From Pedobacter nanyangensis (GTDB lineage Bacteria > Bacteroidota > Bacteroidia > Sphingobacteriales > Sphingobacteriaceae): a stretch of 64,000 nt of DNA. Shown here piece by piece: positions 63,101-64,000 of the stretch; the stretch's first letter is position 1; each line of letters opens with the position of its first letter. The position numbers and the translations under genes are program-made. Under the pieces are notes generated by a model that saw only the letters and a list, made by a program, of their open reading frames with translations, did no database searches and was not told the DNA's origin. The stretch spans positions 81,457 to 145,456 of the forward strand of contig NZ_QMHO01000008.1 of the NCBI RefSeq assembly GCF_003313505.1, given 5' to 3'.

Positions 63101-64000
63101 TATTATTGTAACAGATGCAGGTGCAGATCCAGGAAGTATCAATCCAACTAGCATTGCTACTTTAGCGGCAGGAGCTAAAACCACGGTAACTGCTCAACAT
63201 ACACTTACACAAACTGAAGTAGATGCTGGAAGCTTTAGTAATCAAGCGAGCGCTAAAGGAAAAGATCCTTTAGGAAATGATGTTGAAGACGAAAAATCTG
63301 ATGATCCATCTACTTCGACGCCAAATGATCCTACAATAGTAACCATTACATCTGCTCCCAAGATCACCCTGGTGAAATCCGGTGTGCTGAGCAGCGACGG
63401 GAATACCATCAGCTATAGCTTCCTGATCACCAATACCGGTAACGTAACGCTCAACAACATTGTGCTTACCGATACCAAACTGGGCCTTAACCGAACCCTG
63501 ACGGGAATCAGCCTCGCTCCTGGGGCCAACCGTACCGAGACGGCAACCTACACCCTGACGCAGGCCGACAAGGATGCGGGCAAGGTAACCAACTCGGCCG
63601 ATGTAAACGCCAAGGACCCATCGGCGGCCAACGTAACCGACAAATCGGGCACAACCGGGACAAACGATACCCCAACGGAAACTGCCGTGCCGGCAAATCC
63701 CAAGATCACCCTGGTGAAATCCGGTGTGCTGAGCAGCGATGGGAATACCATCAGCTATAGCTTCCTGATCACCAATACCGGTAACGTAACGCTCAACAAC
63801 ATTGTGCTTACCGATACCAAACTGGGCCTTAACCGAACCCTGACGGGAATCAGCCTCGCTCCTGGGGCCAACCGTACCGAGACGGCAACCTACACCCTGA
63901 CGCAGGCCGACAAGGATGCGGGCAAGGTAACCAACTCGGCCGATGTAAACGCCAAGGACCCATCGGCGGCCAACGTAACCGACAAATCGGGCACAACCGG
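57144..64000 (+). CDS. Giant adhesin with cadherin/Ig-like and DUF11-type repeats (3' end outside window)
   Basis: An open frame of 2285 codons from ATG 57144 to the window edge. A signal peptide (ends SSAAIAQ) is followed by a long N-terminal region without recognised domains (to about 730), then four or five cadherin/Ig-type repeats of about 105 residues with the phrases SGPEDQTINFTAADF, FTDADS or FTDIDG, and NWNGNTSFNWKATDG. A VCBS-like unit and six Ig-like group 2 units of 80 residues follow (61551-62990), then DUF11/DUF7507-type repeats (ITLVKSGVLSSDGNT ... NTGNVTLNNIVLTDT). The export signal is expected beyond the edge. A cell-surface adhesive role is inferred. Confidence 0.88.
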   Translation, partial: MLRNLLKVILNLCFLFISSAAIAQLPFSMCSPTGGARADLLGAQAAYRAGGNTGSVSFTIPVGTATIMVYTSSHDSRLVWGTATTLQQQTDEDYITINAILNLKTKQSSGFLNYARHTDNSGSGTNLYGWRNVAFSAGNVSAHSLPGHDKNTSILNDVSFSVSGNTLTIQETNTDIYTSYYVEFVSADVSSLNSNGFNSKALLKNNNTISMPIPANTNIIFVSGKGTNGVSDNASDGGTEEGFSNMRFAIDVNKNLLDGFVTVVNGNANTNGGRERRSTYVINDHNITSNSSLLSSGAVTGDYTGKITTAGGGIGVYNPKIYISGNNLIIERDAGYGADFDDAYTFEFYTRVNQPTSAEFIDNETRFIAPTSTTPKNITVKIPAGSRFIYFNQTGNAINSTNTNNENSMAGYAVIDLEAKKANGFYYQQVGFNNQATRRDDNFAFKDLPLTGASARSLALASSNGIFNSSSPYYDFNFTLSADKSEITISNTMALVHDQYQLLLSLDFFGSRPDLAFNASHISFTKGAHCKEVEAHVRISNPGSGESPGSIPVSFYDGDPTVNPNAKRLLTDVITFNQSIPSLQEKDFIFKIDLSNYQNLNIPITMVLNDDGSFAPTLNQAIGTPFALENLRNQSDKRIECYYDNNKFSANINVNNCPTVNLDPDKSSGASTNNYLDYFTAGSAGTRIADTDMIIVDPENSNLQSATITLTNRPDGNAAESLFVDGTLPAGLTANYDAATGQLVILGNATQADYIAAIKMVKYKSTNPSPNLADRIINTVLNDGIESGPASITTIKILTNPRINVTGNTITIADGTTTTNTADGTNYGNIAGGSGLVNKTFVIQNIGTGIIQLTGVGNKVVIAGHPGFSVTTQPGSISLTSTATTNFVVSFDSNTYPNKGTYNASISILNDDPFTDRKNYTFEVQISINNIPTVQDFAKSGPEDQTINFTAADFTSHFTDADSPGDNLTEIEIIDLPLNGSLKLNGVAILPGQKIPLAQLGNITFTPSANWNGNTSFNWKATDGMAYAATSAKVNITITPVNDPPTVATITKTGSKNVTVPFTALDFTAKFTDIDGDAMTKIKIETLPIASEGVLMYNGTPVAVGQEIDIANISQLSFVPATNWSGSTSFNWNGFDGALYANSPAAVNITLSDTNGIPTLANITKTGPQNVTVPFNASNFTDRFFDIDGSLTKIQVLSLPANGTLLLDGLPVTANQEINYADLGKITFVPDHNWTGSTSFSWNGYDGQAYAASSANVNITITPNNPPVVSNIHKSGPEDQTISFTVADFTSKFSDIDGNSLTRIYITTLPSNGKLFLNGIEITGPTDFATADASLLTFVPNANWNGVTSFKWNGHDGTSTATTAADVNITITPVNDGPIFSQTTYTDATCEVTAKTGSITAATDVDGDVLTYTQGTAPSKGSVIINAATGAYTYTPSLGQTGSDSFTIVANDGNGGTATATVNFTITAAPSAGTLSGTQAICVVGTTTFSSTVTGGAWSTSDASIATVNATTGVVTGVAAGTATITYTVAGSGGCADATATRTVNVTTPPSAGTLSGTQAICVAGTTTFSSTVTGGTWSTSDASIATVNATTGVVTGVAAGTATITYTVAGSGGCANATATRTVNVTTPPSAGTLSGTQAICVAGTTTFSSTVTGGAWSTSDASIATVNATTGVVTGVAAGTATITYTVAGSGGCADATATRTVNVTTPPSAGTLSGTQAICVAGTTTFSSTVTGGTWSTSDASIATVNATTGVVTGVAAGTATITYTVAGSGGCADATATRTVNVTTPPSAGTLSGTQAICVAGTTTFSSTVTGGAWSTSDASIATVNATTGVVTGVAAGTATITYTVAGSGGCADATATRTVNVTTPPSAGTLAGVQITPVGSTTTFTSTVTGGTWSTNDANIATVNTTTGVITGVSAGTTTINYTVTGSGGCANAIVSRTITVYTAAINLTKKANNAALVTKAGDVINYSIEVENTGTSTLTNIIVTDAGADPGSINPTSIATLAAGAKTTVTAQHTLTQTEVDAGSFSNQASAKGKDPLGNDVEDEKSDDPSTSTPNDPTIVTITSAPKITLVKSGVLSSDGNTISYSFLITNTGNVTLNNIVLTDTKLGLNRTLTGISLAPGANRTETATYTLTQADKDAGKVTNSADVNAKDPSAANVTDKSGTTGTNDTPTETAVPANPKITLVKSGVLSSDGNTISYSFLITNTGNVTLNNIVLTDTKLGLNRTLTGISLAPGANRTETATYTLTQADKDAGKVTNSADVNAKDPSAANVTDKSGTT
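61551..62990 (+). repeat. Six tandem 240-bp repeats with alternating A/B types
   Basis: Units begin at 61551, 61791, 62031, 62271, 62511 and 62751. The first five are almost identical, the sixth has drifted. Units 1, 3 and 5 encode G-G-A-W-S-T, units 2, 4 and 6 G-G-T-W-S-T, so the true unit of duplication is probably 480 bp. The block is much richer in G and C than the flanking parts of the same gene. Confidence 0.9.
63360..64000 (+). repeat. Near-identical 342-bp DUF11-type repeats
   Basis: AAGATCACCCTGGTGAAATC occurs at 63360 and 63702. Over the 299 bases visible of the second unit I find one difference (gacggg versus gatggg). Further copies probably follow beyond the window. Confidence 0.85.

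Noticed and set aside
61551..64000. CRISPR-like regular repeats
   Set aside because: Units are 240 and 342 bp, contiguous without spacers, and in frame within one long protein.

Overview
The window looks like a chromosome segment of a Bacteroidota bacterium, most likely a Sphingobacteriaceae (Pedobacter-like) species. The reasons are the split transketolase, promoters of the TAnnTTTG type, very weak Shine-Dalgarno use, a PorP/SprF outer-membrane protein paired with a giant protein carrying a gliding-motility C-terminal domain (type IX secretion), DUF3078, and short AT-rich palindromes and phrase-like repeats between genes. The family assignment rests on gene content only.

Layout. 1-576 is the 5' part of a collagen-like surface protein on the minus strand. 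801-4399 holds the two transketolase subunits, an ECF sigma factor, a membrane protein and a small secreted protein in one direction. 4502-8033 is a class III aminotransferase, an OmpR-type two-component pair and a small Lys/Ala-rich secreted protein. 8142-24171 is housekeeping: GNAT, DUF58, DUF3078, thioredoxin, DnaE with a fused proofreading exonuclease, a 7TM histidine kinase, a TPR protein, riboflavin synthase, biotin carboxylase and threonine aldolase.

24317-30324 is a glycolytic locus: a sugar-kinase-like ATPase, a Nudix-type regulator whose Nudix box is degenerate, pfkA, a second kinase paralogue with a ruined phosphate-1 loop, and gapA. A shared palindrome (AGTGTA-N5-TACACT) occurs three times here: ahead of the first kinase, between the regulator and pfkA, and as a perfect 11-bp-arm version directly over a strong promoter that precedes no protein. 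That last promoter drives a candidate structured small RNA of about 130 nt ending in a terminator. I read these as one regulon.

The terminator of that RNA is also the left copy of a 48-bp direct repeat (30277-30324 and 35607-35654). The repeats bracket an AT-rich integrative element of about 5.3 kb with a tyrosine recombinase, a HUH-like Rep/relaxase candidate, two small HTH proteins and a lipoprotein/membrane-protein pair. Next to it, 35655-40141 is a second accessory block: RadC-type protein, a 109-bp inverted-repeat element, a HEPN-domain protein with a one-base-spaced small partner, about 550 bases of densely structured noncoding DNA, and a RelA/SpoT-type synthetase. It may be a defence or toxin-type locus.

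40142-54180 returns to the chromosome: PorP/SprF with a 1360-residue repeat protein, then small metabolic, DinB, hydrolase, MFS and stress-type genes. 54608-56895 is a divergent histidine kinase/NarL-type regulator pair. From 57144 to the right edge runs an incomplete giant adhesin (over 2280 residues) with cadherin/Ig-like domains, six 240-bp repeats in an alternating pattern and DUF11-like repeats of 342 bp. No tRNA, rRNA, CRISPR array or insertion sequence was recognised.
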